Shown: positions 16,255-26,373, counted from the stretch's first letter. The stretch is 54,980 bases of DNA from Kyrpidia sp. (GCA_029960885.1 JASBVV010000051.1:1-54980); one strand, 5' to 3'. Notes: generated by a model from the letters alone, not told the origin. Program-made: numbers and translations.

Positions 16255-18243
16255 TTGGCAATCATCCCCGAAGGCGCGTTTTTGTGGGAAGGGTCGGAAA
16301 CCTTTAAACAAAGCACCAATTTGTATCGTTATATGCAATGGCTGACAGTAACCCGACACCTCTCCTTCTCCTCATACGAGGACTTGTGGAGGTGGTCGGT
16401 ATCCGACCTGGAGGCGTTTTGGTCGTCCGTTTGGAATTTCTTTCAACTCAAAGCATCCAAACCCTACACCCGCGTCTTAGAATCCCGAACCATGCCCGGC
16501 GCCCGGTGGTTCTCCGGCGCAGAACTCAACTATGCCGAACACGCCCTGGGGCATGATTTTACCGACCGGCCGGCCATTTTGTTTCAATCGGAAATCCGTT
16601 CGTTGGAGTCGATTTCCTGGAAGGAACTGAAAGACACCGTGACCTCCCTGGCCACAGCCCTGCGCAACATGGGGGTCGAACGAGGGGACCGGGTGGTCGC
16701 GTACCTACCCAACATGCCCGAGGCCGTGGCCACGATGCTCGCCTGTGCCAGTATCGGGGCAATCTGGTCCAGTTGCTCCCCCGATTTTGGAAGTGTCAGC
16801 GTCATCGACCGGTTCCGGCAGATCGAGCCCAAAGTGCTTTTTGCGGTGGACGGGTACCGGTACAACGGCAAGGCGTTTGATCGCCGGCAGGTGGTTCGGG
16901 AACTGCAAAACGCCCTGCCCACCCTGACCCAGACGGTGCTGGTCCCTTACCTCAACCCGAAAGCCACCCCCGAAGGTCTTTCGAACGCGATCCTTTGGCG
17001 GGACTGTCTGGATCACGGCGACACCCTGAGCTTTGAACAGGTCCCATTCGACCACCCCCTGTGGGTGCTGTACTCGTCGGGAACCACCGGTCTCCCGAAA
17101 GCGATCGTCCAAGGCCACGGGGGAATTCTCATCGAACACCTGAAATCCATCGGGCTCCACCTGAACCTGACCCCGGACGACCGGTTTTTCTGGTTCACCA
17201 CCACGGGGTGGATGATGTGGAACGTGGTCCTGAGCGGCCTTTTGGCGGGTGCCACAATTCTTTTGTACGACGGCAGCCCGGGCTACCCCGATCTCAACGT
17301 GCTGTGGCGATTCGCCGAACAAACGGGGATGACAGTGTTTGGAACCAGTGCCGGGTATATCACTTCCTGCATGAAGGCGGGGATTGAACCCGGACGCGAC
17401 CACGATCTGTCCGAACTCGTCAGTATCGGCTCCACGGGGTCCCCCCTGCCCCCGGAGGGCTTCCAGTGGGTCTACGAACACGTGAAGAAAGACCTATGGC
17501 TCGCCTCCACCAGCGGAGGAACCGACATCTGCTCCTCTTTTGTGACCGGTTGCCCGCTGTTGCCTGTCTATTCAGGGGAGATCCAATGCCGCAGTCTCGG
17601 AGCGAAAGTGGAGGCTTTCGACCCGGAAGGTCGGACGGTGATCGACCAAGTCGGAGAATTGGTGGTCACCGAACCGATGCCCTCCATGCCCCTGTATTTT
17701 TGGAATGACCCCGGAGACGCCAGGTACCGGGACAGCTACTTCGACATGTATCCGGGGGTTTGGCGTCACGGCGACTGGATCAAGATCACGGCCAGGGGCA
17801 CGGCGATCATTTACGGACGGTCCGATTCCACCATCAACCGCCTCGGCGTCCGTATGGGCACCAGCGAAATCTATCGCACGGTGGAAAGCCTTCCGGAGGT
17901 CCTGGACAGCTTGGTGATCGACCTGGAGGTCATGGGGGGCTCATCCTTTATGCCCCTTTTCGTCGTCCTCCAAGAAGGGACCGTCTTGGATAACGCCCTC
18001 AAACAGAAAATCCGGGACCAAATCAGGAAGAATCTCTCTCCCCGCCACGTCCCGGACGAGATCTACCAAATTCAAGAAGTTCCCAGGACCTTGAACGGCA
18101 AGAAGCTGGAGGTGCCGATCAAAAAGATCCTGACTGGCACCCCGGTCCACAAAGCGGTCAACTTGGACTCCACAGCCAATCCCGGCGCGGTGGACTTTTT
18201 CGTTCAGTTGGCCGAACAGCTCAAGGCGGAAAAGCGGTTGTAA
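16255..18243 (+). CDS. aacS: acetoacetyl-CoA synthetase (acetoacetate-CoA ligase)
   Basis: This 662-residue acyl-adenylate-forming ligase activates acetoacetate with ATP and CoA in the cytoplasm, feeding ketone bodies or polyhydroxybutyrate products into acetyl-CoA. The ATP-binding motif is YSSGTTGLPKAIVQGHGG (about 271-288). The acetyl-CoA-synthetase-type core follows (WTTTGWMMWN here as FTTTGWMMWN), with the adenylate motif WRHGDWIKI and the C-terminal lysine in RTLNGKKLEVPIKK. The start is a TTG: the N-terminal FLWEGSETFKQSTNLYRYMQWL is the normal beginning of the family, and GGCAGGTG lies seven bases ahead. The glyoxylate-bypass genes 2 kb downstream fit growth on C2 units. Confidence 0.9.
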   Translation: MAIIPEGAFLWEGSETFKQSTNLYRYMQWLTVTRHLSFSSYEDLWRWSVSDLEAFWSSVWNFFQLKASKPYTRVLESRTMPGARWFSGAELNYAEHALGHDFTDRPAILFQSEIRSLESISWKELKDTVTSLATALRNMGVERGDRVVAYLPNMPEAVATMLACASIGAIWSSCSPDFGSVSVIDRFRQIEPKVLFAVDGYRYNGKAFDRRQVVRELQNALPTLTQTVLVPYLNPKATPEGLSNAILWRDCLDHGDTLSFEQVPFDHPLWVLYSSGTTGLPKAIVQGHGGILIEHLKSIGLHLNLTPDDRFFWFTTTGWMMWNVVLSGLLAGATILLYDGSPGYPDLNVLWRFAEQTGMTVFGTSAGYITSCMKAGIEPGRDHDLSELVSIGSTGSPLPPEGFQWVYEHVKKDLWLASTSGGTDICSSFVTGCPLLPVYSGEIQCRSLGAKVEAFDPEGRTVIDQVGELVVTEPMPSMPLYFWNDPGDARYRDSYFDMYPGVWRHGDWIKITARGTAIIYGRSDSTINRLGVRMGTSEIYRTVESLPEVLDSLVIDLEVMGGSSFMPLFVVLQEGTVLDNALKQKIRDQIRKNLSPRHVPDEIYQIQEVPRTLNGKKLEVPIKKILTGTPVHKAVNLDSTANPGAVDFFVQLAEQLKAEKRL

Positions 18244-18265
18244 CACGTTTGCCCGCAAGTCGGTG

Positions 18266-18297
18266 GCCTGCCGCCGCCGGTACGGGCGGCGGCAGGC
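18266..18297. terminator. 13-bp GC-rich hairpin between aacS and serC
   Basis: GCCTGCCGCCGCC and GGCGGCGGCAGGC pair perfectly around a six-base loop, 23 bases after the aacS stop and 46 bases after the end of serC on the other strand. It lacks a T-tract but its position fits a bidirectional terminator. Confidence 0.55.
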
Positions 18298-18342
18298 GCA
18301 ACGGATCGGCGAAACAGGGCTTCCCGTGCCCGGCTGCGCGGC

Positions 18343-19437
18343 TTAGGCGTGTTTCCGCCGAAATTCCACCATGTAGTCCCGCAGGGCCCGACAGCTTTCG
18401 ACGGGAACCGCATTGTAGAGAGAGGCCCTGCATCCGCCCACCGATCGATGGCCGTTCAGACCGACAAACCCTTCCCGCTTCGCCCCGTCCAAAAACTTCT
18501 GTTCCAACTCCGGAGTGGGCAGCCGGAACGTCACATTCATCAGGGAACGGCTTTCCGGTTCGGCATGGCCGAGGTAGAAATCCGGATTTTCATCGATCAC
18601 CCGATAGATCATCGCCGCCTTTTCCCGGTTGCGCCTTCCCACCGTTTCCACGCCGCCCTGGTTCTTCACCCACTTCAGCACCAGCCCCATGATGTAGATG
18701 GCAAAAGTGGGGGGCGTGTTGTACAGAGAGTTGTTTTTCGCATGGGTCCGGTACTGCAACATGGTCGGCAGATCCCGGGGGGCCCGTTCCACGATGTCCT
18801 TCCGAACAATCACCAGGGTGACGCCCGCCGGTCCCAGATTTTTTTGCGCACCGGCATAGATCAAGGCGAATTTCCTCACGTTGACCGGCCTGGACAAAAT
18901 ATCGCTGGACATGTCGGCCACCAGAGGCACCTCTCCGGTATCCGGAAACGTCGACCACTGGGTGCCGAAAATGGTATTATTGGAAGTGATGTGCAGATAG
19001 GCGGCATCCTGGCCGAAAACGATTTCTCCGACATCGGGTATGCGCCGGTAGTTGCCGTCTTCGGTGCTGGCCGCCACAAAGGTATCTCCCAGGCGCCGTG
19101 CTTCTTGTAAAGCCTTTTCGGACCAACTCCCGGTCAGTACGTATCCCGCCGCCTTGCCTTTGGGCAGGCAGTTCATGGGGACCATAGCAAATTGCAAACT
19201 GGCCCCGCCCTGCAAGAACAGGACATCGTAATCCTCCGGTACCGCGAGCAATTCCCGCACCAAAACGGCCGCTTCGTTGTGCACCGCCTCATAACTCTTG
19301 CTGCGATGGCTCATCTCCATGACGGACATCCCCGTGCCGCCGAAATCCACGAGTTCATCCCGGGCTTGGTGCAGCACTTCCAAGGGAAGGGCGGCCGGCC
19401 CGGCATTGAAATTCAACGCGCGTTTCACCTGGGACAT
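18343..19437 (-). CDS. serC: phosphoserine aminotransferase
   Basis: SerC transfers an amino group from glutamate to 3-phosphohydroxypyruvate in serine synthesis and can serve pyridoxine synthesis. The 364 residues are full length. Motifs include FNAGPAALP at the N-terminus, QGGASLQFAMVPMN (PLP phosphate), VADMSSDILSRP (ring aspartate) and the Schiff-base lysine in IYAGAQKNLGPAG. RSVGGCRASLYNA near the C-terminus is typical. AAAGGAG stands seven bases before ATG. No serA or serB lies nearby. Confidence 0.95.
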   Translation of the reverse strand: MSQVKRALNFNAGPAALPLEVLHQARDELVDFGGTGMSVMEMSHRSKSYEAVHNEAAVLVRELLAVPEDYDVLFLQGGASLQFAMVPMNCLPKGKAAGYVLTGSWSEKALQEARRLGDTFVAASTEDGNYRRIPDVGEIVFGQDAAYLHITSNNTIFGTQWSTFPDTGEVPLVADMSSDILSRPVNVRKFALIYAGAQKNLGPAGVTLVIVRKDIVERAPRDLPTMLQYRTHAKNNSLYNTPPTFAIYIMGLVLKWVKNQGGVETVGRRNREKAAMIYRVIDENPDFYLGHAEPESRSLMNVTFRLPTPELEQKFLDGAKREGFVGLNGHRSVGGCRASLYNAVPVESCRALRDYMVEFRRKHA

Positions 19438-19539
19438 TGGGTCTGCTCCTTTCCACGGCTCCGCTTGTCTTCAAATATAAAATATACCACTTCGCCGCAT
19501 CACAGGAGCACCTTTCTCGCCCCTCCCCGTGTCAAATTG

Positions 19540-19570
19540 TTTACATCCCTCCGTTTCACATGATATCATG
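19540..19570 (+). promoter_or_regulatory. promoter-like site with palindrome ahead of the malate synthase remnant
   Basis: TTTACA (19540-19545), 18 bases and TATCAT (19564-19569) resemble a sigma-A promoter. The -10 lies inside the perfect 12-bp palindrome CATGATATCATG (19559-19570). A second dyad, TGTTC-9-GAACA, follows near 19587-19605. It may be the abandoned control region of the pseudogene. Confidence 0.4.
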
Positions 19571-19649
19571 AATAAAAATAGAACGGTGTTCCTTAATACA
19601 GAACATCAGGAAGCGGAATAGGTTTTCTTCAACCGGTTCGGCCAGATCC

Positions 19650-19913
19650 CGAGCCAAGAACCTGATCAGCCGGGGTACGGGGCCGTATTTTTATCCGCCC
19701 AAGTTGGAAAGCCATCTGGAAGCCCGGTTATGGAACGATGTGTTTAACTTCGCCGAGGATCGCCTGCACCTCCACCGGGGCACATTCCAGTTTGGTTCCC
19801 GTGGCCATGGAGGTCTTTGACCGCCTCATGCGGGGCCGAACCAGCTCGACCGCGAACGGGAGGACGTGCGGGTGACCGCCGGTGAACTCCCGGGCTACGC
19901 CTATCTCGATTGA
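19650..19913 (+). pseudogene. malate synthase remnant, internally deleted and frameshifted
   Basis: Three short blocks match the intact malate synthase 600 bases downstream, in the same order. The first, [16 protein letters not shown] then [14 protein letters not shown] and EDRLHLHRG, matches the middle of AceB. About 130 codons are then missing. The second, [13 protein letters not shown], is in another frame and shows a further one-base loss around position 19830, after which EDVRVTAGEL can be read. It joins directly to LPGYAYLD and a stop, which resembles the AceB C-terminus LPGYDLLA. No N-terminus is present. Nucleotide similarity to aceB is only moderate, so it may be an old paralogue or an acquired copy that decayed. 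Confidence 0.8.
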
Positions 19914-19964
19914 ACTTCCCCGGCACCGCGCGCCGGTGCGCACACATGCGGAACATGCGAAAAC

Positions 19965-19991
19965 CGAGGGCTTCCCGCCCGCGTTTTTTTT
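19965..19991 (+). terminator. rho-independent terminator after the malate synthase remnant
   Basis: A GGGC-TTCCC-GCCC hairpin flanked by complementary CG bases is followed by eight T residues (19984-19991). It stands about 50 bases after the remnant's stop and just ahead of the aceB promoter, so it insulates aceB. Confidence 0.6.
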
Positions 19992-20011
19992 GTATGTTTC
20001 GTCCACACCCC

Positions 20012-20039
20012 TTGGCAGCGCGGCTTTCTGTGTTATAAT
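20012..20039 (+). promoter_or_regulatory. sigma-A promoter of aceB-aceA
   Basis: TTGGCA (20012-20017), a 16-base spacer and a perfect TATAAT (20034-20039). Transcription from about 20046 would give a leader of nearly 200 bases before aceB. Confidence 0.65.
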
Positions 20040-20050
20040 AGACGCGTAAA

Positions 20051-20225
20051 ATGATCATGTGTTATACTTCAGACGTCGCAGGTTCAGCCCCGACGGCCGT
20101 GGGCTGCCGGTGGCGCTGTCGCACCGGAGGTGAGGCCATCGCCGGCACACAGCCGGCGGAAAGGGGATGCGTATGCCCTTTCTGTACTACAACAGGATCT
20201 TGTTCTAATCTGGTGTATGATCATA
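20051..20225 (+). promoter_or_regulatory. long aceB leader with paired ATGATCAT palindromes
   Basis: The same 8-bp palindrome ATGATCAT occurs at 20051-20058, right after the promoter, and at 20217-20224 just before the ribosome site, where it is part of the 10-bp TATGATCATA. An imperfect dyad AACA-gGATCt-TGTT lies at about 20191-20204. A GC-rich stretch between them (20090-20165) has self-complementary segments such as GCCGG/CCGGC. No known riboswitch class was recognised. An operator pair or a structured leader are the alternatives. Confidence 0.4.
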
Positions 20226-20242
20226 GGAAAGGGAGGGACACC

Positions 20243-21847
20243 ATGCCGGAAACTATCGCTTATCCCGCCGGGGTGCGGGTGATCGGGCCGGTCACCGGAG
20301 AATTCGGGGAAATCCTGACGCCCGAGGCGCTGACATTCATCGCCGCTCTGCACCGGCAATTCGACCAAAGGCGCAAGGAACTGCTCGCCAAGCGACAAGA
20401 GCGGCAGGAGGCCATTGATGCCGGCCGAATGCCCGATTTTCTCTCCGAAACTGCCGACATTCGCCGGGCGGATTGGACCGTGGCGCCGATCCCCGCCGAT
20501 CTGCGGGACCGCCGGGTGGAGATCACCGGCCCCGCCGGAGACCGGAAAATGGTCATCAACGCGCTCAACTCCGGTGCGAAGACGTTCATGGCCGATTTTG
20601 AAGACGCGAATTCCCCCACCTGGGAAAACACGGTGGGCGGTCAGGTCAACCTTCGGGATGCCATCCGCCGCACCATTCGTTACACCGGGCCCGAGGGCAA
20701 ACGGTATGAACTGGCCGAAAAAACGGCCGTACTGATCGTCCGCCCCAGAGGCTGGCATCTGCCCGAAAAGCACGTCCTGGTGGATGGCGAACCCGTCTCC
20801 GGTGCCCTGTTCGACTTCGGACTCTACTTCTTCCACAACGCCCGAGAACTGCTCCATCGGGGAACGGGACCGTATTTTTACCTCCCGAAGATGGAGAGCC
20901 ATCTCGAGGCGCGACTGTGGAACGATGTGTTCAATTTTTCCCAGGATCGACTGGGGATTGCCAGGGGTACGATCAAGGCCACGGTTTTGATCGAGACCAT
21001 TCTCGCCGCTTTTGAGATGGATGAAATCCTCTACGAACTGCGGGATCACGCCGCCGGCCTCAACTGTGGTCGATGGGACTACATTTTCAGCTTTATCAAA
21101 CGCTTCCGCAACCGACCGGAGGTCATTCTTCCGGACCGGGCGTTGGTCACGATGACCGCGCCGTTCATGCGGGCGTACACGCTCCTGACCATCAAGACCT
21201 GTCACCGGCGGGGAGCCTTCGCCATCGGCGGCATGGCGGCACAGATCCCGGTGAAAAACGACCCGGCGGCCAATGAAGAGGCTTTTGCCAAAGTTCGGGC
21301 CGACAAAGAACGGGAAGCCCGGGACGGCCATGACGGGACGTGGGTGGCCCATCCGGGATTGGTCCCGGTGGCGATGGAAGTCTTTGATCGATTGATGCCG
21401 GGGCCGAACCAACTGGACCGCAAAAGGGAGGACGTCGAGGTCAGCGCGGCCGATCTCCTCCAGGTCCCCGAAGGCCCGATCACCGAGCAGGGCCTGCGGA
21501 CGAACGTCAGTGTGGGGATTCAATACATCGAAGCCTGGCTGCGGGGTTCGGGCGCGGTGCCCATTTTCAACCTCATGGAGGACGCCGCCACGGCGGAGAT
21601 CTCCCGAGCCCAGGTATGGCAATGGATCCGCCACCCGCGGGGAGTGCTTCAGGACGGACGAAAGGTCACGGTGGATCTGTTCAGCCAGGTGTTAAGCGAA
21701 GAGTTGGAGGCGATCAAGAACCGGATCGGTCCCGATCGCTTTGTGCAGGGCAAGTACGGCGAAGCAGCCGACTTGTTCAGCCGCCTCACCACCAGCGATT
21801 CGTTCACCGAGTTCCTGACTCTTCCCGGGTACGATCTGCTCGCATAA
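20243..21847 (+). CDS. aceB: malate synthase A
   Basis: Malate synthase condenses glyoxylate with acetyl-CoA and completes the glyoxylate bypass. The 534 residues match the A-type enzyme length. The TIM-barrel regions [62 protein letters not shown] and the C-terminal [19 protein letters not shown] are all present. The frame is open from 20051, but GGGAGGG stands before ATG 20243 and the family N-terminus starts there. aceA follows after 53 bases. Both genes are probably induced on acetate, fatty acids or ketone bodies. Confidence 0.95.
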   Translation: MPETIAYPAGVRVIGPVTGEFGEILTPEALTFIAALHRQFDQRRKELLAKRQERQEAIDAGRMPDFLSETADIRRADWTVAPIPADLRDRRVEITGPAGDRKMVINALNSGAKTFMADFEDANSPTWENTVGGQVNLRDAIRRTIRYTGPEGKRYELAEKTAVLIVRPRGWHLPEKHVLVDGEPVSGALFDFGLYFFHNARELLHRGTGPYFYLPKMESHLEARLWNDVFNFSQDRLGIARGTIKATVLIETILAAFEMDEILYELRDHAAGLNCGRWDYIFSFIKRFRNRPEVILPDRALVTMTAPFMRAYTLLTIKTCHRRGAFAIGGMAAQIPVKNDPAANEEAFAKVRADKEREARDGHDGTWVAHPGLVPVAMEVFDRLMPGPNQLDRKREDVEVSAADLLQVPEGPITEQGLRTNVSVGIQYIEAWLRGSGAVPIFNLMEDAATAEISRAQVWQWIRHPRGVLQDGRKVTVDLFSQVLSEELEAIKNRIGPDRFVQGKYGEAADLFSRLTTSDSFTEFLTLPGYDLLA

Positions 21848-21900
21848 AGCCCTCGGGAGCCATCCAAACCTCAATCCGGATCAAGAGAGGATGTTCGTCG

Positions 21901-23094
<1,194 letters not shown>

Positions 23095-23200
23095 CGAGGT
23101 GAGCATGGTCATCTCCGGGGACCGCTCCCTCCACCACGACGATCCCGGACCGAGGCTTTTGGCCGATCCCGGGCCGCTCACCAGCATCCGGCATGCGTCG

Positions 23201-23242
23201 CCCGCTTCGGGGTGCCCCGCTCCCCGGGCGGGTTTCTTCTTT
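23201..23242 (+). terminator. branched terminator after aceA
   Basis: An outer CCCGC/GCGGG stem encloses a CGGGG-tg-CCCCG hairpin and is followed by TTTCTTCTTT. It sits 107 bases past the aceA stop and 72 bases before the end of the converging LysR gene. Confidence 0.45.
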
Positions 23243-23313
23243 CCCCGGGAATGACCGCGGGGCTCCGACGCCTCCGGCGCCCGACACGCAGCCCGGCGCG
23301 ATTCGACCTCCGC

Positions 23314-24222
23314 TCACCACGGGGGGCCGCACCCTTGCAAAGTGCCTGATTCCTCCCGCAAAACCGCCATAAAATGATCCACCGCCCGAATATGGTAGCG
23401 GTAACGATGAAGGACCGCGGAAAACGTGCGGCGGATCCGATGGCCCCGAAGCCGCAACATGGCCAGGATGCCCAAACGCACTTCCTTCGCGACGGCCCGG
23501 GTCGACAGCAGAGAGACCCCCAGGCCGGCCTCCACCGACTCCTTGATGATTTGTGTGCTGCCCAGTTCCATGACCGCCGACGGACAAAGGCCGGTGGCGG
23601 CGAACATTCTGTCCGCCGCTTCCCGGGTTCCGGACCCCGGCTCGCGAACGATCCACCTCTGTGCAGCCAATTCATCCGGATCCGCCTCGAAACCACACGC
23701 CAGAGGATGGCCGGCGGGCACGATGACCATCAGTTCGTCTTCGAACAGCGGAAATGTCTCAAGCTCGGGGTGATCCAACTCCCCCTCCACGATTCCCACA
23801 TCGTGTTCCCGGCGGAGGATCCCTTCGGCCACCTGTCGGGTGTTCTCGATGGAGATGGCCGTGGAGACCCGGGGATACGCCTTGCAAAACTTCGCCAGAA
23901 TCCGGGGCAACACATACTCTCCGAAAGTATAACTGGCCCCGATCGCCAGGTGCCCGACCTCTCCCTGTTGCAGATCATCCATCATCGCCGCAAGTTCCTC
24001 GTAGCGATCGAGAATGTCCTGGGCCTGTGCCAAGAGCATCTCTCCGGCTTGGGTCAGACGCACCGTTCGATGGGTCCGCTCCAGCAATCGGACACCGAAC
24101 TTGTTCTCCAGGGATCGGATCTGCAGGCTCACCGCGGGTTGAGTCATGTGCAAAGCCTCCGCCGCCCGGGAGAAATTTTTCATCTTCGCCACCGTGACAA
24201 AGATCAATAATGATTGGTCCAT
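23314..24222 (-). CDS. LysR-family transcriptional regulator
   Basis: 302 residues. The N-terminal winged helix-turn-helix (1-60) reads FVTVAKMKNFSRAAEALHMTQPAVSLQIRSLE, typical of the family. The periplasmic-binding-like effector domain follows (about 90-295: HLAIGASYTFGEYVLPRIL and SVEAGLGVSLLS). Sequence character is near the CysL/YeiE group. The gene is divergent from a YeiH-type exporter, the same arrangement as yeiE-yeiH in enterobacteria, so it probably controls that gene and itself through the dyad between them. The effector is unknown. Confidence 0.9.
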   Translation of the reverse strand: MDQSLLIFVTVAKMKNFSRAAEALHMTQPAVSLQIRSLENKFGVRLLERTHRTVRLTQAGEMLLAQAQDILDRYEELAAMMDDLQQGEVGHLAIGASYTFGEYVLPRILAKFCKAYPRVSTAISIENTRQVAEGILRREHDVGIVEGELDHPELETFPLFEDELMVIVPAGHPLACGFEADPDELAAQRWIVREPGSGTREAADRMFAATGLCPSAVMELGSTQIIKESVEAGLGVSLLSTRAVAKEVRLGILAMLRLRGHRIRRTFSAVLHRYRYHIRAVDHFMAVLREESGTLQGCGPPW

Positions 24223-24243
24223 GCCCCCGCCTCCACTCAGGTA

Positions 24244-24268
24244 AGCTTATCATATAAGCTAATCATAT
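24244..24268. promoter_or_regulatory. LysR-type operator in the divergent region
   Basis: AGCTTAT-CAT-ATAAGCT (24244-24260) is a perfect 7-bp inverted repeat. It overlaps two direct copies of ATCATAT (24249-24255 and 24262-24268) at a 13-base period. It lies 22 bases upstream of the regulator start and about 40 bases ahead of the exporter promoter. Confidence 0.55.
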
Positions 24269-24302
24269 GAAACAGATAATGATTATTTATTTTACTTATC
24301 GA

Positions 24303-24330
24303 TTGTCCCGTCGTACCCTTTATGTAAGAT
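24303..24330 (+). promoter_or_regulatory. promoter of the YeiH-type exporter gene
   Basis: TTGTCC (24303-24308), 16 bases and TAAGAT (24325-24330), located downstream of the LysR operator, which suits activation. Confidence 0.4.
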
Positions 24331-24366
24331 CATTTTTCGACAGATTCATGAAAACGGGGGATGGAC

Positions 24367-25428
24367 ATGGACGAGTTGAAAACGTTGCCCGCCGAGGATA
24401 CGGCCGACCTGGCCGGGCATCGCATCGGGCGTCGGATCATCATTCGCATCACCGGGCCCGCGGGCCGGTTCGCGGCGGGGGTGCTGTTCACGTTTGCCGT
24501 GGCGGCGGCCGGCACGGCCCTCGCCGGGTTGCCGGTCCTGTCGCGCCCGGGGCCGATGGTCATCGCCATCCTGCTGGCCGTGGTGTATCGACAGATCGCC
24601 GGATATCCCGTGGCTCTGGCCGGGGGGATCCAATTCTCATCCAAAGTGTTGCTGCGACTGGCCATCATCCTGTACGGCTTCCGGGTGAATGTGGCCATGA
24701 TCCTCCACCAGGGATGGCACGTCATTCTTCAGGATACGGCCGCGGTGGTCCTGGCCATCGCCATGACCGCGCTGTTCGCCCGGTGGCTCCGGGCGGACGG
24801 CCGACTCTCCTTTCTCCTGGGCGTGGGTACGGGTGTGTGCGGTGCGGCGGCCATCGCCGCAGTGGCGCCCCTGGTGAAGGCCAGGGACGAAGAGACCGCG
24901 GCCGGCGTGGGCGTGGTGGCCCTGGTCGGAACGTTGTTTGCCATCTCGTATACGCTGATTCGCCCGTGGATTCCGCTGACCGATCTCCAATTCGGCTTAT
25001 GGGCCGGGACGAGTTTGCATGAGATCGCCCACGTGGCGGCGGCCGCAGCCCCCGCCGGGCAGAGCGCTCTGGGTGAAGCCATCCTGGCCAAACTGGGGAG
25101 GGTCGCGCTTTTGGTCCCTCTGTCCCTTGTCTTGTTGGCCCGGTTGACCCGGCGCGGCCAATCCGGGGAACGGGCGGCGTTCACCTTTCCGTGGTTTTTG
25201 CTCGGGTTTATCGGCGCCAGTCTCTTCACCACCTATGTCCCGCCGGCGCCCGTTGTCCTCGATCGCATCGCCGCCGCCGCGTCGTGGTTGCTCACCACCG
25301 CCATGGTCGGACTTGGGTTGAACGTCGAAATGCGCCGGCTGCTCAGCCGGGCGGCCCGCCCCTTGGGGGCCATGATCCTGGCCTCGGTGGTGCTCTCCAT
25401 CGCCACGTATTGGTTTACTCTGTTATAA
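24367..25428 (+). CDS. YeiH-family putative sulfate exporter
   Basis: A 353-residue integral membrane protein of the UPF0324/YeiH family with about ten hydrophobic segments. Characteristic stretches are GGIQFSSKVLLRLAIILYGFRV, LGVGTGVCGAAAIAA, SLHEIAHVAAAA and GLGLNVEMRRLL near the C-terminus. Members are annotated as sulfate exporters, but the substrate is not firmly shown; sulfite or taurine-derived sulfonate export has been proposed. GGGGG directly abuts ATG 24361 and lies six bases from ATG 24367, so the second ATG is preferred. The sulfur cluster starts 1 kb downstream, which supports a sulfur role. Confidence 0.8.
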   Translation: MDELKTLPAEDTADLAGHRIGRRIIIRITGPAGRFAAGVLFTFAVAAAGTALAGLPVLSRPGPMVIAILLAVVYRQIAGYPVALAGGIQFSSKVLLRLAIILYGFRVNVAMILHQGWHVILQDTAAVVLAIAMTALFARWLRADGRLSFLLGVGTGVCGAAAIAAVAPLVKARDEETAAGVGVVALVGTLFAISYTLIRPWIPLTDLQFGLWAGTSLHEIAHVAAAAAPAGQSALGEAILAKLGRVALLVPLSLVLLARLTRRGQSGERAAFTFPWFLLGFIGASLFTTYVPPAPVVLDRIAAAASWLLTTAMVGLGLNVEMRRLLSRAARPLGAMILASVVLSIATYWFTLL

Positions 25429-25561
25429 GTTCATCCGTCGCCACGCACCGGCCGAACCGGCTCCCGAACATCGACCTCGTCCCGCCACCGGGCTTTTGTC
25501 GGCCACACCCGCCGCCGTTCCGGGTCGAGTGGCGAGAGTTTCTCCCCGTTCGTAGCCGGCT

Positions 25562-25604
25562 CCGGAGAGTTCACGTGGTTCTCCGGGGTCGTTCCTTTTA
25601 TAAT
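25562..25604 (+). promoter_or_regulatory. hairpin and TATAAT between exporter and macrodomain genes
   Basis: CCGGAGA / TCTCCGG form a 7-bp stem (25562-25568 and 25580-25586) 134 bases after the exporter stop. A perfect TATAAT follows at 25599-25604, about 80 bases ahead of the macrodomain start, with no clear -35. Either a weak terminator followed by a new promoter, or a regulated promoter, would fit. The rest of the 258-base gap shows nothing else. Confidence 0.35.
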
Positions 25605-25686
25605 TGGAGGTGAAATCCGCCGTATTTCACGTCGCCGCCGACCGGAATGATTCTGGAGAATCTTCTGTAAAAGAGAGGCGAGGTAC

Positions 25687-26220
25687 ATGGAAGTCTGGTC
25701 TGTTGGAGATCGGTCCATCCACCTGGAACAGGGGGATATCACGCGGCTTGAAGTGGATGCCATTGTCAACGCGGCCAACTCCACGCTATTGGGAGGGGGC
25801 GGAGTGGACGGGGCCATTCATCGGGCGGCCGGTCCGCAACTGCTTGAGGAATGCCGCACCCTGGGCGGCTGCCCGACGGGGCACGCCAAGATCACCAAGG
25901 GATATCGCTTGCCCGCCAAGTATGTGATCCATACGGTCGGCCCGGTGTGGCGAGGCGGGGCCCAGGGTGAAGCCGATTTGTTGCGTGCATGTTATCTCAA
26001 CTCTTTGGAACTCGCCGATGCCCACGACATCCAAAGCATCGCCTTTCCCGCGATCAGCACCGGAGCTTACGGGTATCCCAAAGAAGAAGCGGCAACGGTG
26101 GCCATACGGGCGGTGGTGGACCGTCTGCCCCGTTCCCAAACCGTAAAAAACGTCATCTTTGCCCTTTATTCCGAATCCGACTACCAACTTTACAAACGTT
26201 TGTTATCGACGTATCTTTAA
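25687..26220 (+). CDS. macrodomain protein, O-acetyl-ADP-ribose deacetylase type
   Basis: The 177 residues cover one macrodomain of the YmdB/MacroD class. Motifs are [19 protein letters not shown] (ADP-ribose pocket), [38 protein letters not shown] and [12 protein letters not shown] (phosphate loop). These enzymes hydrolyse O-acetyl-ADP-ribose or remove ADP-ribose from acidic residues. AGGCGAGG precedes ATG by four bases. No sirtuin or ADP-ribosyltransferase gene is nearby, so the biological substrate is open. Confidence 0.9.
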   Translation: MEVWSVGDRSIHLEQGDITRLEVDAIVNAANSTLLGGGGVDGAIHRAAGPQLLEECRTLGGCPTGHAKITKGYRLPAKYVIHTVGPVWRGGAQGEADLLRACYLNSLELADAHDIQSIAFPAISTGAYGYPKEEAATVAIRAVVDRLPRSQTVKNVIFALYSESDYQLYKRLLSTYL

Positions 26221-26289
26221 ATGGCGGAACCTTATGGCGCCCCATTCATCGGAAACTTTCAAGCGGCCCCGGATTCGGGCGAAAAGGTG

Positions 26290-26318
26290 TTGACGGCAGG
26301 ATGGGCGGATGCTAGAAT
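26290..26318 (+). promoter_or_regulatory. sigma-A promoter of the ssu region
   Basis: TTGACG (26290-26295), an exact 17-base spacer and TAGAAT (26313-26318). Transcription from about 26325 gives a 200-base leader to ssuA that contains a strong terminator hairpin. Confidence 0.65.
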
Positions 26319-26373
26319 ATCGACATGATCCAACTAAACCAATTTGAATATATGGTTTGCCGACCAGAAGACT

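Noticed and set aside
20060-20215. Known riboswitch in the aceB leader
   Set aside because: No match to the cobalamin, glycine, ZTP, c-di-GMP or molybdenum-cofactor consensus motifs I could recall. It is kept only as an unclassified leader.
20051-20242. N-terminal extension of AceB by 64 residues
   Set aside because: The extension is Cys/Arg-rich with no family similarity. A clear GGGAGGG site and the normal AceB N-terminus occur at 20243.
20084-21634. Antisense frame of 516 codons over aceB
   Set aside because: It mirrors the codon periodicity of aceB, has no ribosome site, and the sense protein is a clear malate synthase.
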